Program-made: the position numbers and the translations under genes
The notes under the pieces: generated by a model
Databases searched by the model: none
The model's input: only the letters and a program-made list of their open reading frames with translations
What the model was told of the DNA's origin: nothing
Source: Verrucomicrobium sp.
Lineage (GTDB): Bacteria > Verrucomicrobiota > Verrucomicrobiia > Limisphaerales > UBA9464
Length of the DNA stretch: 46,198 nt
Assembly (NCBI GenBank): GCA_021298285.1
Contig: JAJTFN010000020.1
Span: 1 to 46,198, forward strand
Reading direction: 5' to 3'
Part shown: one piece after another, positions 1 to 8,500 of the stretch
Layout: every line of letters starts with the position of its first letter
Position numbering within the stretch: the first letter of the stretch is position 1

Positions 1-52
1 CGATCGCAATTCCCGAGGAGGGATGCGGGTCGGGGCCGCAGCATCCGAAACC

Positions 53-670
53 ATGTCCATGCCGACCACCGACCAGATCGCCGCCGAATTCTCCGCGCTG
101 AATCTCCAGTGGAAGCATGCATTGACCTCGCTCGGGGAGCACTACCTCCACCGACTTCTGTTCTCCTACTTCTCTGGCGCGGGCCCCAAGGAGAAGGCGA
201 GGGTCGAACTCAATGCGATCCTGAGCGGCCTGATCCCCGGGTTCGGAACCATCGAAAGCCACACCATGAGCGACATCAACCGAATCATCGAACAGCAGAA
301 GCGTGATCTGGAGGCCAAGCTGGCCCGCATCTCGGGAAACGATCTCGCGGCGATGATCGCGGAGCGGCGGTCCCACGAGACCCGGATCGAGGCGATCGAC
401 GCCAGGCTCCGGCAGCTGTGTGGTGACTTGGGGATCGATGTCGGCTTGGGCGCATCGCCGAGGGAAGACCGGCGCCCCAAGCTGAGCGACTCGGAACTCG
501 ACGCGAAGATCCTCGAGGTGCTCCGGAACGCGCCGAAGGGACTGAGTCAGGTGGGCATCAGCGAGGCCGTCGGGGTCTCCTATGGCGCGGTGGTCAAGTG
601 GTTGAAGGAGAATCCGGACAAGGTGCGCGCCGAGGGCGAGCGCCGGGGCCGCCGGGTCTACCTCCGGTGA
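53..670 (+). CDS. Hypothetical protein with C-terminal winged-helix/HTH domain
   Basis: I do not recognise the family. The middle (about residues 75-125) is charged, heptad-like and probably coiled coil (IIEQQKRDLEAKLARI). The last 60 residues form a helix-turn-helix or winged-helix module: DAKILEVLRNAPKGLS, then ISEAVGVSYGAVVKWLKE, and a basic wing-like end GRRVYLR. This suggests a DNA-binding protein that oligomerises through its coiled coil. The start is uncertain. An ATG at 23 has GAGGAGG only one base upstream, which is too close, and the frame is open to the left window edge, so the gene could begin outside. The ATG at 53 (or 59) gives a natural-looking N-terminus of about 205 residues. 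It is convergent with the prepilin gene that follows. Neither target nor function can be inferred. Confidence 0.7.
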   Translation: MSMPTTDQIAAEFSALNLQWKHALTSLGEHYLHRLLFSYFSGAGPKEKARVELNAILSGLIPGFGTIESHTMSDINRIIEQQKRDLEAKLARISGNDLAAMIAERRSHETRIEAIDARLRQLCGDLGIDVGLGASPREDRRPKLSDSELDAKILEVLRNAPKGLSQVGISEAVGVSYGAVVKWLKENPDKVRAEGERRGRRVYLR

Positions 671-724
671 CCGGTCGGCCGGGGCCACCGGGGCCACCCA
701 ACGGTCCGGGCGCGCCCACGGCCC

Positions 725-1474
725 TCACGGCAGGATGGCCTCGGCAGGCAGGCGGGCGACGTGGGCGCCGGGAAGGCGGCGGTCCTCGGTGCCCGGGGCG
801 GGGAGGCTTGCGGCGACATGGCCGTCCACGAACCACGCCTCCGCCCGCAGGGCATGCCGGAAATGGACGGTCGGTCCCTCGAGGTCGAAGTAGTAGAACT
901 CCTCCAGCAGCGGATGGTCGGGTGACGCGGGCGCCTGAAAGTCGTTGATCTGGGCGCAATCGGCGAACACGGCGCACCCCGCCGGGGAGCGCACCGTCGA
1001 GATCGCGATGCCCGTGCCGCCCCGGGTGCCGATGCGCAGGTTGTAGCCATACCCGAAGGCCGCCCCGCGGGCCTTGCTCTTGAAGCGCGCGTGACTGCGG
1101 TCCAGGGCCGGGCACACCTCCACCCCGCGGGACCGAAGGTAGGGCCACAATGCCCCGGCGGCCGGATCGAAGCGGCGATCACCCTCGGCCCCGTCCTCCA
1201 GCCAGCCGAACCAGTAGTTCCATCCGTTGTTGGTGCGGGCGCCCCTCTCGACAAAGGCCACGCCTCCGTGATCGTCCCAGTAGAGCTGCGTGGCCAGGCC
1301 CACCTGCCGGAGATTGGACGTGCACACGGTTGCCCGGGCCGCCGAGCGGGAGCGTGCCAGCGCCGGCAGGAGGAGCGCCGCGAGGATGGAGACGACGGCG
1401 ACGACCACCAGCAACTCGACCAGCGTGAATCCGGCGGCCCGGGATGGTTGGTCGATGGATCGCGTCGATGTCAT
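725..1474 (-). CDS. Prepilin-type N-terminal methylation / H-X9-DG domain protein
   Basis: This is a 249-residue type II secretion/type IV pilin-like protein of the kind greatly expanded in PVC bacteria. Residues 15-40 carry the class III prepilin signal: [20 protein letters not shown], with cleavage expected after Gly15, Glu at mature position 5 and a long hydrophobic helix. The C-terminal part holds the H-X9-DG processing-associated motif ([15 protein letters not shown]). These proteins are thought to be processed by a PilD-like peptidase and inserted in the envelope; individual roles are unknown. The ATG overlaps the stop of the upstream secreted-protein gene in an ATGA arrangement, so translation is probably coupled. 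This start was chosen over longer in-frame options because only it places the prepilin leader at the N-terminus. Confidence 0.88.
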   Translation of the reverse strand: MTSTRSIDQPSRAAGFTLVELLVVVAVVSILAALLLPALARSRSAARATVCTSNLRQVGLATQLYWDDHGGVAFVERGARTNNGWNYWFGWLEDGAEGDRRFDPAAGALWPYLRSRGVEVCPALDRSHARFKSKARGAAFGYGYNLRIGTRGGTGIAISTVRSPAGCAVFADCAQINDFQAPASPDHPLLEEFYYFDLEGPTVHFRHALRAEAWFVDGHVAASLPAPGTEDRRLPGAHVARLPAEAILP

Positions 1475-2439
1475 GGCGCGTGGACCACCACCCGGTAGAA
1501 CTGCGTCGCCAGCCGCCCGTCGCGAGGGTCCCGCAGTTCGAGTTCCCCCGACAGATCCGCGCGGACTTCGGCGACCGGATTCCACTCGGCCAGGTTGCCC
1601 GAGGCCTCCAGCCGGTAGCGCCGTCCGGCCATGGCGTCGAACACCACCCCTCCATCCCGGGCCCTCAGGCGCAAGGGTGTTCCGGCCGGATCCGGGAGGG
1701 TCAGTGCGACCTGGTCGATCCAGCCACGCGCCAAGACCGACCCGGCGTAGAGCGGGTGCTGGCCAGCCCCTGAGTAGTTGCAGATGGCGAACTCGAGCCG
1801 TGGGCCGGGCTGGCCGTCGATGGCCAGGCGCAGGCGCGCGGTGCGATCGGCGGCCGTGTACGCCAGCTCGAAGCGGTAACGGCGCCCCGGCTCGAGCGTG
1901 ACAAAGCTGTCGGCATAGCCCCAGGGCAGGCGCCCGTCGGCCGGGATGACCACCGGGGACACCGAGGCCGCGACCGCGCCCGCCTCGCCGAACCAGGTCC
2001 ACTCGACGGTGTTCCGCGGACCGGGGAAGGCTCCCCGGGAGTAATTCGTGGCCAGCACGTCGGCCCGACGGACCAAACCGGCCGCGATCTGGAACGTGCC
2101 GGGCTGGCCGGGATGCACACCGACCGCATGCGACTCGAGGGTCAGGTCGAAGGCGAAGCCGAAGTCCTGGGCTGCCGTCAGCGGCGAGGGCAGCGGGAGG
2201 GCGAAGAATCCGTTCGGCCGGCTGGAATCCCAGCCCACCTCCAGGCGCCGGCCCGACGGGTCCCACCTGAACGGGGAGCCGTCGCCCCAGGCGTTCCAGC
2301 CCCGGGCCTCGGGCGGTGTGTCGAAGGTCTCCTCGACGGTCGCCGCCCGGACCCGGCCGGCCAATGCGCCGTGCGCCGTCAGGGCCAGGGCCGTGGCGGC
2401 AACGAGCGATCGGATGCGGTCGGGGAGCAGGGGGGGCAT
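1471..2439 (-). CDS. Secreted lectin-like protein with C-terminal Tyr-Arg/Trp/FYRV module
   Basis: This exported protein of 322 residues has no assigned function. An N-terminal signal peptide ([18 protein letters not shown]) is followed by a beta-rich domain opening with [20 protein letters not shown], which resembles concanavalin A/laminin-G-like jelly-roll domains. The last 65 residues form a small module ([16 protein letters not shown], ending TQFYRVVV) also seen at the end of the giant CotH protein at 21306-26585 and common on verrucomicrobial exoproteins. AGGAG lies 10 bases upstream of the ATG, one of the few clear ribosome-binding sites here. It lies 31 bases downstream of the CWC/DUF5522 gene and overlaps the prepilin gene by 4 bases. 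Longer in-frame extensions upstream are GC-driven and lack a signal peptide at the start. Carbohydrate binding is an inference from fold resemblance only. Confidence 0.72.
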   Translation of the reverse strand: MPPLLPDRIRSLVAATALALTAHGALAGRVRAATVEETFDTPPEARGWNAWGDGSPFRWDPSGRRLEVGWDSSRPNGFFALPLPSPLTAAQDFGFAFDLTLESHAVGVHPGQPGTFQIAAGLVRRADVLATNYSRGAFPGPRNTVEWTWFGEAGAVAASVSPVVIPADGRLPWGYADSFVTLEPGRRYRFELAYTAADRTARLRLAIDGQPGPRLEFAICNYSGAGQHPLYAGSVLARGWIDQVALTLPDPAGTPLRLRARDGGVVFDAMAGRRYRLEASGNLAEWNPVAEVRADLSGELELRDPRDGRLATQFYRVVVHAP

Positions 2440-2470
2440 CGACGGGAAACTCCTGGGTGGGGATGGGCGC

Positions 2471-2866
2471 CTAGAATGGGCAGTGCCGGCAACCGCTGCC
2501 ACAGCAATGGCCCCGGCGCAGGTGGAAGGCACGGGTGAAGACGACCCGCCCGTCCTCGGTGAAGTAGGTGTCCGGCTCGGTGTCAGCGGCTGGGCCGTCC
2601 GGGACCGCCAGGCCCCCGGAGGCGCAGGTGGCGCACAGGCAGTGCAGTCCCCGGAGGGCGAGCGGAATGCGCTCCAGCACCTCGCCCGGAATGGAAACCG
2701 ACTCGCACCAGCACTGTCCCGGCGAGGGATCGGCCCCGCCGGCTCGCGCGCAGGCGTTGGCGCCGCCGCACAACGGACAGACCGACTCGGCGCCGGTTCG
2801 CCCAGCCGCCGGATCGATCGGCTCAGACCCACGGAGACCAGGGCTTTGGACAACGCGGTCGCTCAC
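2471..2866 (-). CDS. Cysteine-rich CWC domain + DUF5522 fusion protein
   Basis: This small cytosolic protein of about 131 residues has two cysteine-rich modules. The first matches the CWC family (CPLCGGANACARA, then GQCWCES and HCLCATCA). The second matches DUF5522 (DTYFTEDGRVVFTRAFHLRRG then HCCGSGCRHCPF at the extreme C-terminus). The spaced CxxC pairs suggest zinc or another metal; no activity is known. The start is taken as GTG at 2866: it has GGAGG five bases upstream and overlaps the stop of the PEP-CTERM gene as GTGA, indicating coupled translation. An ATG at 2899 would add 11 residues inside the upstream gene and has no such signal. The two modules are often separate neighbouring genes in other bacteria, as far as I recall, so the fusion is worth noting. 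Confidence 0.82.
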   Translation of the reverse strand: MSDRVVQSPGLRGSEPIDPAAGRTGAESVCPLCGGANACARAGGADPSPGQCWCESVSIPGEVLERIPLALRGLHCLCATCASGGLAVPDGPAADTEPDTYFTEDGRVVFTRAFHLRRGHCCGSGCRHCPF

Positions 2867-3774
2867 GGTTGCCTCCGGGAAATCCGGCGACCCAGCCATC
2901 CGGCGGCCAATGCCGAAGCCATCAACCCCCAGGTGGTGGGTTCGGGAACGGTGCTCACCAGCGACAAGCCGTCGATGTCGGCCTTGCCGGTCAGGACGTC
3001 GATGCGGATGAACGAGGCCTCGTTCAGCGCCACGGCCTTGCCGGTGGCGTCCAGGGCCCAGTCGAGGTCGAAGGCCGCGCCGCCGGCCGATCCCCGGTAC
3101 AGTTCACGGATCTGCTCCAGGGTCTTGCCGGCGAAGTCCGCCGGCTGGAGGGACAGGCTCATCGGGATGCCGAAGTCCCCGGAACCGTCGGTCGGGTGGT
3201 AGTGGTCCACCTTCGGCGCCCGGGCCGGGTCGAGGACATACCAGGTGGAGCCGTCCGCACTGACGCTGATGCGCTGGGTCCCCGGGTTCGGGTTGAAGAG
3301 CGATCCGTCGGTGGCCGGCGCGCCGATGGGGTTCCAGTTGGCGTCGAACTCGTTGGTCATCAGGAAGCCCGTGCTGCCGAAGACCGTGAAGTCGAGGCCG
3401 AACGGATTGCCTGCGGCGTTGCGGATCGGGGTGTCCCACCGAAGGGTCAACGAGCCCCCGGTGCCGATGCTCACCAGTTGGTCGCGGGTGTAGGGCGGGG
3501 CGAAGGGGGTCACCGGGCCGCCGAAGTCACCGGGGGTCACACGGGAGGGCGCGCCCAGGGCGGCGGCGGCGTTGGTGTAGCCCGGGGAGAATCCGGCACC
3601 CGGTCGGTAATCGACCACGGTCGGGGGATGCTGAGCCTGGAGGTCGGCGGCGGCGAGGATCAGCCCGAGGCTGGCGGTGGAGGCGGCGAGGCGGGGCCTC
3701 GGGGTCGGGGATGCGGGCACGGGCCCGCTTGATCGGGGTCGGATGGGCGACGGACGGATGGATGGTTTCGGCAT
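2863..3774 (-). CDS. PEP-CTERM sorting domain-containing exported protein
   Basis: This 303-residue secreted protein ends in a textbook PEP-CTERM tripartite signal: VPEP, a hydrophobic stretch (TTWGLMASALAAGWLG) and a basic tail (RRISRRQP). The family is recognised by an exosortase (EpsH/XrtA type), which cleaves near the PEP motif and anchors or releases the protein; such proteins are tied to exopolysaccharide or biofilm matrices. The N-terminus has an unusually long Pro/Arg-rich n-region (about 30 residues) before the hydrophobic ASTASLGLILAAADLQA signal core. The body (about residues 50-270) is beta-rich with no catalytic motif I recognise. No exosortase gene is in this window. Its stop overlaps the GTG of the CWC/DUF5522 gene. 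It is divergent from the Rieske gene across a 438-base spacer. Confidence 0.87.
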   Translation of the reverse strand: MPKPSIRPSPIRPRSSGPVPASPTPRPRLAASTASLGLILAAADLQAQHPPTVVDYRPGAGFSPGYTNAAAALGAPSRVTPGDFGGPVTPFAPPYTRDQLVSIGTGGSLTLRWDTPIRNAAGNPFGLDFTVFGSTGFLMTNEFDANWNPIGAPATDGSLFNPNPGTQRISVSADGSTWYVLDPARAPKVDHYHPTDGSGDFGIPMSLSLQPADFAGKTLEQIRELYRGSAGGAAFDLDWALDATGKAVALNEASFIRIDVLTGKADIDGLSLVSTVPEPTTWGLMASALAAGWLGRRISRRQP

Positions 3775-4212
3775 GGTCTCTGGTCACGGCAATCGCCCGC
3801 CGGGTTCCACGGCGGACGGGTTGGGTCAATGGAGACCAGGCCGGAAACGGGGGCGCGCCCGCCCCGGACCTCCGGCGAAACACCGGGTGCCTGAAACGAA
3901 AACGACGCCATCCATCCACCGGCGAAACAGGGAATGAAGGCGTCAGACATTCTGGAATGTTTCCACGCCGGCAAACCGGCCGGCATGGCTGGCCTCATCC
4001 TTCGCTTGGCGGCGAAGCGGTCCCGGCACGAGGCAGGGACCCGACGAGCACCCTTGGCGCGATATCCTGACTCCAGGCTTCGATCCTCTCCCCCGCCTTC
4101 CCGGACTCGCGTCCAGTGGCTGTCTTGTCCGACCAGGGGGTTTGTTGCCTGATACAGTGGCGCAACCGTCGCCGATTCCCACGGCGTTCCCGCACTTCCA
4201 AAGGTGTTTTGA
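3775..4212. other. 438-bp divergent intergenic region
   Basis: This is the longest gene-free stretch in the window, between the divergent PEP-CTERM and Rieske genes, so both promoters should lie here. I see no convincing sigma-70 promoter pair. It contains an inverted repeat with 6-base arms (ACATTC-TG-GAATGT, 3947-3960) and a small hairpin (CTTCGC-TTGGCG-GCGAAG, 4000-4017). Open frames crossing it have no recognisable protein features. Confidence 0.6.
3947..3960. promoter_or_regulatory. Candidate operator palindrome
   Basis: ACATTC and GAATGT form a perfect 6-base inverted repeat with a 2-base spacer, in an AT-richer patch of a GC-rich genome and in a divergent intergenic region. It is about 170 bases upstream of the PEP-CTERM gene and 250 bases upstream of the Rieske gene. 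The size and symmetry fit a dimeric regulator half-site pair. No regulator can be assigned, and a single occurrence is weak evidence. Confidence 0.25.
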
Positions 4213-4815
4213 TTGGTGGGCCCGACCGGTGAGGGTCGACCCATTCAAAGAACGGCGCCTAAAGACCCGAATCATTCCGGCAAATCAAGTGCCAATGCGG
4301 CCCGACTCAGAAATGCTGCGCTCCGACTGGAAAACACCGTCGGTGCCTGCTGCGCGGCCGTCCCGATGCTGTCCGGCCTGGTCGCCTGGCTGGATCCGCT
4401 GGCCCGGGGCGCGGGCGGTGGCGGTTGGATCCAGGTCGCCGACCTGCCGAGCGTGCCTGCCGATGGCACACCGGTGCGGGTCTCGGTCGTCACTGCCCGG
4501 ACGGATGCCTGGACCCGGGAGGCGGCCGTGCCGGTCGGGGTCGTGTACCTGCGGCGCACCGGTCCGTCGGAGGTCGTCGCGCTTCACTCGGTGTGCCCGC
4601 ATGCCGGGTGCTTTGTCGACTACCAGGGGGACCGGAAGGCGTTCTTCTGCCCCTGCCATGACAGCACCTTCGCCGTCGACGGCTCCATCAACGACCCCCG
4701 GTCCCCGAGCCCCAGGCCCATGGACACGCTGGCCGTCGAGGTCCGGGGCCAGGCGGTTTGGCTGCGCTTCCAGAATTTCCGTCCGGGGATCCAGGCGAAG
4801 GTGGCGTTGGCATGA
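4213..4815 (+). CDS. Rieske [2Fe-2S] iron-sulfur protein of a cytochrome bc/b6f-type complex
   Basis: This is the electron-transfer subunit of quinol:cytochrome c oxidoreductase (complex III/b6f type), carrying electrons from quinol at the Qo site to cytochrome c. With the TTG start used here the product is 200 residues. Both cluster boxes are intact: C128-P-H130-A-G-C133 and C146-P-C148-H149, so the two Cys and two His ligands and the disulfide pair are all present. The usual Gly after the second His is Asp (CPCHDS). A moderately hydrophobic N-terminal stretch (about residues 43-65) could anchor it to the membrane, but I see no clear twin-arginine signal. The start is uncertain (TTG 4213 or GTG 4216). 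The stop overlaps the cytochrome b start as ATGA, indicating coupled synthesis. Confidence 0.88.
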   Translation: MVGPTGEGRPIQRTAPKDPNHSGKSSANAARLRNAALRLENTVGACCAAVPMLSGLVAWLDPLARGAGGGGWIQVADLPSVPADGTPVRVSVVTARTDAWTREAAVPVGVVYLRRTGPSEVVALHSVCPHAGCFVDYQGDRKAFFCPCHDSTFAVDGSINDPRSPSPRPMDTLAVEVRGQAVWLRFQNFRPGIQAKVALA

Positions 4816-6665
4816 AGAAACTCATCGACTGGATCGACCAGCGGACCGGCCTGCAAGGCCTGCTGCACGAGGTGCTCTTCGAGCGGATCCCGGGCGGGGC
4901 GCGATGGCGCTACGTGTGGGGTAGCACGCTGAGCTTCTGCTTCTTCGTCCAGATCGTCACCGGGGTGGTGCTCTGGATGGCCTACAGTCCCAGCGCCCAC
5001 TCGGCCTGGGAGAGCGTGTACTACATCCAGCACGAGATGACCGGCGGATGGTTCCTGCGGGGCCTCCACCATTTCGTGGCGCAGGCCATGCATGTGCTGC
5101 TCGTGCTCCACCTGCTGCAGGTGATCATCGACGGCGCGTACAAGGCGCCGCGGGAGGTGAACTACTGGTTCGGCATCGTGCTGCTGATGCTCACCCTCGG
5201 GCTCGGCCTGACCGGCTACCTGCTGCCCTGGGACCAGAAGGGCTTCGGGGCGACCAAGGTGGCCACGAGCCTCATGGGCATCGTCCCGGTCATCGGCCCG
5301 TCGCTCCAGAAGCTGGTGGTCGGCGGCTCGGACTATGGCCACCACACGCTCACCCGCTTCTTCGCGCTGCATGCCGGGGTGCTTCCCGGCCTGATGATCG
5401 CGGCCATCGCCGCCCACGTGGCGTTGTTCCGGCGCCACGGCATCACCGCCAAGCAGCCCTACCGGAAGCCGGAGGCTCGGTTCTGGCCCGACCAGGTCCT
5501 GATGGACGGGGTGGCCTGCCTGGCGGTGCTCGCGACGGTCGTCTACCTCACGGTACGCCATCACGGCGCCGAGTTGCATGCCCCGGCCGACCCCACCCAA
5601 CCGTTCAATGCGGCCCGCCCCGAGTGGTACTTCCTCTTCCTGTTCGAGTTCCTGAAACTCGATTTCCTCACCCAGTGGTTCGGTCATCACGGCGAACTGG
5701 TGGGCGCGATCATCATCCCGGGCCTGGTGATGGGGGTGCTGGCGGCCATGCCCATCCTCGGCAATTGGCGGCTTGGACATCGGTTCAACCTCGGTTTCCT
5801 GGGGGCGATCCTCGTCGGGGCCGTCCTCCTGACCGTCCAATCCCTGCGGAGCGACGCCGGGAACCCGGGCTTCCAGGCGGCCGTGGCGCAGGCGCACGCC
5901 GAAGCCGACCGGATGGTCACCCTGATCCGGGCCGCCGGGGGCATTCCCCGGGATGGCGCGGCCTCGTTGCTCAAGCAGGACCCGGCGACGGTCGGTCCGC
6001 GGCTCTTCGCCCAGCACTGCGCCTCGTGCCACCGCTACGGGGGGCATGACGGCTTGGGGGTCGTCTCCGCCGAGGCCCCGAGCGCCCCGGACCTCCGGGG
6101 ATTCGGCTCCGCCGGGTGGCTGCGGGGCCTGCTCCAGGCCGACACCATCACCAACAGCGCCTATTACGGCGGGACGAAGTTCCGGACCGGCAAGATGGTG
6201 CGGTACGTTCGCGAGAAGTTGCCGAAGCTGCAGGCCTCCGAGCCCGGGGCGCTGGAGTCGATGATCGCAGCCGTGGTCGCCGAGGCCGACCTTCCGGCGG
6301 ATCGGGCGGGCGCCGGCGATCGCGCTGGCACGGTGGAGGCGGGCCGCCGGCATGTGGCGACCACCTTCGGCTGCACCGATTGCCACGCCTTCCGGAAGCC
6401 CGACGAGGAGGCCACCGCGCCGACCCTCACCGGCTGGGCCTCGCGCGACTGGATGGTTCGGTTGGTCGGCGACCCGACGCACGCCGACTTCTACGGCGCG
6501 AGGAACGACCGGATGCCGTCCTACCTGAAGGAAGGCCGCCTTTCCGAGCGGGACATCGGCCTCATCGTCGACTGGATCCGCGGTGACACCGACCCGGCCC
6601 GTTGGCTCCAGGCCCCGGTGGCGACCAAGCCGTCGTCCTCCGGGGTGGCTGGCGCCCGCCCCTGA
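4812..6665 (+). CDS. Cytochrome b6/subunit IV fused to two cytochrome c domains
   Basis: This 617-residue membrane protein combines the cytochrome b core of a bc complex with its own c-type cytochromes. Residues 1-210 are the heme-b binding part. The helix B His pair is 14 apart (LHHFVAQAMHVLLVLH) and the helix D pair is 15 apart (LHAGVLPGLMIAAIAAH), the b6-type rather than mitochondrial spacing. The Qo-site PEWY motif follows in the subunit IV-like half (RPEWYFLFLFEFLKL). After the last membrane segments come two heme c sites, CASCH at 403-407 and CTDCH at 521-525. It can therefore pass electrons from quinol through Rieske to its own hemes. It overlaps the Rieske gene by 4 bases. No separate cytochrome c1/f gene is nearby. 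Fused b-c forms are known in several phyla; the double-c form here may be self-sufficient. Confidence 0.93.
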   Translation: MKKLIDWIDQRTGLQGLLHEVLFERIPGGARWRYVWGSTLSFCFFVQIVTGVVLWMAYSPSAHSAWESVYYIQHEMTGGWFLRGLHHFVAQAMHVLLVLHLLQVIIDGAYKAPREVNYWFGIVLLMLTLGLGLTGYLLPWDQKGFGATKVATSLMGIVPVIGPSLQKLVVGGSDYGHHTLTRFFALHAGVLPGLMIAAIAAHVALFRRHGITAKQPYRKPEARFWPDQVLMDGVACLAVLATVVYLTVRHHGAELHAPADPTQPFNAARPEWYFLFLFEFLKLDFLTQWFGHHGELVGAIIIPGLVMGVLAAMPILGNWRLGHRFNLGFLGAILVGAVLLTVQSLRSDAGNPGFQAAVAQAHAEADRMVTLIRAAGGIPRDGAASLLKQDPATVGPRLFAQHCASCHRYGGHDGLGVVSAEAPSAPDLRGFGSAGWLRGLLQADTITNSAYYGGTKFRTGKMVRYVREKLPKLQASEPGALESMIAAVVAEADLPADRAGAGDRAGTVEAGRRHVATTFGCTDCHAFRKPDEEATAPTLTGWASRDWMVRLVGDPTHADFYGARNDRMPSYLKEGRLSERDIGLIVDWIRGDTDPARWLQAPVATKPSSSGVAGARP

Positions 6666-6776
6666 GGGGGAGGGCAGCACCAGCCCCGGGTTCCCACCGG
6701 CCGGCGGCTCCTCGGCGGAGTCCGGAGCCCATGCTTGGAGCTTCCGTTGCGGCCCGCCATCGCCCAGCGTTGGCCC

Positions 6777-7553
6777 ATGCGCTCCCGCGGCTTCACCCTC
6801 ATCGAACTGCTGGTGGTCATCGCCATCATCGCGATCCTCGCCGCCCTGCTGCTCCCGGCGCTGGCCCGGGCCAAGTCCAAGGCGGCAGGCATGGTGTGCC
6901 TCAACAACGCCAAGCAGCTCCAGACGGCCCTCCAGCTCTACTCCGACGACCACCGCGATCGGTACGTGAACAACCACGGCGTCGGCGAGACCCGGGCCCG
7001 CACCAACAGTTGGGCCAACAACGTCATGGATTGGACCGGCAGTGAGGGGAACACCAACCTCGCGCTCCTGGCCAGCGGACTGCTGTCGAGGCATCTCTCG
7101 AGCACGGCGGTGTTCCGATGCCCGTCCGACCAGTCGCGTGCCGACAACGGGTTGCGCATCCGCAGCTATGCGCTGAATTCCCTCGTGGGCGATCCCGGGG
7201 AGCTGACCAACCGGTTCAATCCGTCCTACCGGCAGATTTTCAAGGATTCCGACGCGGGATCACCGGCCACGATCTTCGCCTTCCTGGACGAGCACCCGGA
7301 CACGATCAATGACGGCTTCTTCATGAACCGCCTCGAGGAGGCCCCGAAATGGGGCAACCTGCCCGCGTCCTACCACTCGGGATCGGCCTTCTTCACCTAC
7401 CTCGACGGGCATGCCGAGGGCCACCGGTGGCAGGTGCTCGGGCCGGATGGCACGGTGCGGCCCAACGTGCGGGGCGGGGCGGGGGGCATCTTCGCCGCCA
7501 ACCCGACGACCGACTGGGATTGGCTCAAGGCCCGCAGCGGCGAGCCCCGCTGA
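6777..7553 (+). CDS. Prepilin-type N-terminal methylation / H-X9-DG domain protein
   Basis: This 258-residue prepilin-like protein is the second of its kind in the window. It starts almost directly with the class III leader: [20 protein letters not shown], giving a five-residue leader ending in Gly, Phe+1 and Glu+5. The C-terminal H-X9-DG motif is [14 protein letters not shown]. The protein should be membrane-anchored by the N-terminal helix, with a globular extracytoplasmic part. The ATG at 6777 gives the shortest standard leader; a TTG at 6735 would add 14 residues and cannot be excluded. It follows the cytochrome b fusion by 111 bases on the same strand but is functionally unlike it. The role of H-X9-DG prepilins in PVC bacteria is unresolved. 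Confidence 0.87.
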   Translation: MRSRGFTLIELLVVIAIIAILAALLLPALARAKSKAAGMVCLNNAKQLQTALQLYSDDHRDRYVNNHGVGETRARTNSWANNVMDWTGSEGNTNLALLASGLLSRHLSSTAVFRCPSDQSRADNGLRIRSYALNSLVGDPGELTNRFNPSYRQIFKDSDAGSPATIFAFLDEHPDTINDGFFMNRLEEAPKWGNLPASYHSGSAFFTYLDGHAEGHRWQVLGPDGTVRPNVRGGAGGIFAANPTTDWDWLKARSGEPR

Positions 7554-7654
7554 CACCGGGGGCGACGGCCTGCAGACGGCCCGGTCCCGGTTGGAGACGC
7601 GCGGGTGATTTTCCCATGTCCGCCCCCTGCGGTGACTGATAGGAAGACCGGCAC

Positions 7655-8464
7655 ATGAAACCTGTTTCAATCGGCTTCCTCGGGGCGGGCAAGATGGCGA
7701 CGGCGTTGGCCCGGGGGGTGATCCAGGCCGGTGTGGTGCCTGCGGCACAGGTGATCGCCAGCGACCCGGTGCCGGCCGCCCGCGAGGCGTTCGCCCAGGC
7801 CACCGGCGCCCGGGTCACCGACCGCAACGCCGAGGTGGTCGCCGCCTCCGACCTGGTGGTGGTTGCGGTGAAGCCCGATCAGGTCGTCGGCCTGCTTTCC
7901 GAATTGTCTGCCGTCTGGGAGGTCCCGCGCCACCTGGTGGTCAGCATCGCCGCCGGGGTGACCTTGGCCCGCATGGAGGCGGCCGGCCCTGCCGGCCTCC
8001 GGATCATCCGCGTGATGCCCAACACGCCCGCCCTGGTCGGGGCCAGCGCCTCGGCCTTCGCGGTCGGGACCAGCGCGACCCGGGCCGACGCCGGCCAGGT
8101 GCAGGGCGTGCTTGGATCGGTGGGGCTGGCCCTCGAGGTGAAGGAGAAGCTCCTCGACGCGGTGACCGGCGTCAGCGGCAGCGGCCCTGCCTACGGGTTC
8201 CTCATGATCGAGGCGCTGGCCGACGGGGGGGTCGCTGCCGGCCTGCCCCGGGATGTCGCCCAGCGCCTGGCGGCGCAGACCCTGCTGGGAGCCGCCAAGA
8301 TGGTGCTGGAGACCGGGCAGCATCCGGGAGCCCTCAAGGACGCGGTGTGCAGCCCCGGTGGCACCACCATCGAGGCCATCCACACGCTGGAGAAGGGGGG
8401 CGTCCTGGCGGCGTTGATCGGGGCCGTCCGTGCCGCGGCCGACAAGGCCCGGGCAATGGCCTGA
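7655..8464 (+). CDS. proC: Pyrroline-5-carboxylate reductase
   Basis: It catalyses NAD(P)H-dependent reduction of 1-pyrroline-5-carboxylate to L-proline, the last step of proline synthesis, in the cytosol. At 269 residues it has the normal family length. The N-terminal Rossmann fold opens with IGFLGAGKMATALARG. The conserved MPNTPALVG segment lies mid-protein. The C-terminal helical dimerisation domain has VSGSGPAYGFLMIEAL and the signature DAVCSPGGTTIEAI. The ATG is preceded by AGGA about 12 bases upstream. The AI-2E-type permease gene begins 36 bases after its stop, so the two are likely co-transcribed, though no functional tie is obvious. Every expected motif is present. Confidence 0.96.
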   Translation: MKPVSIGFLGAGKMATALARGVIQAGVVPAAQVIASDPVPAAREAFAQATGARVTDRNAEVVAASDLVVVAVKPDQVVGLLSELSAVWEVPRHLVVSIAAGVTLARMEAAGPAGLRIIRVMPNTPALVGASASAFAVGTSATRADAGQVQGVLGSVGLALEVKEKLLDAVTGVSGSGPAYGFLMIEALADGGVAAGLPRDVAQRLAAQTLLGAAKMVLETGQHPGALKDAVCSPGGTTIEAIHTLEKGGVLAALIGAVRAAADKARAMA

Positions 8465-8500
8465 ATCCGACCTTGCCCGACCCCGATCGCCATCCACCCG

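Noticed and set aside
725-2266. A 513-residue reading of the prepilin gene with a long N-terminal extension
   Set aside because: The extension is out of frame with the real upstream gene and would bury the prepilin leader internally; the ATG at 1474 with an ATGA overlap is far better.
4125-4153. TTGTCC ... TGATAC promoter for the Rieske gene
   Set aside because: The best -10-like hexamer is 19-20 bases away, outside the normal spacing range, and no better pair is visible.
4620-7094. An 824-codon minus-strand open frame
   Set aside because: It is a shadow of the cytochrome b fusion and the prepilin gene, with biased composition and no motif.
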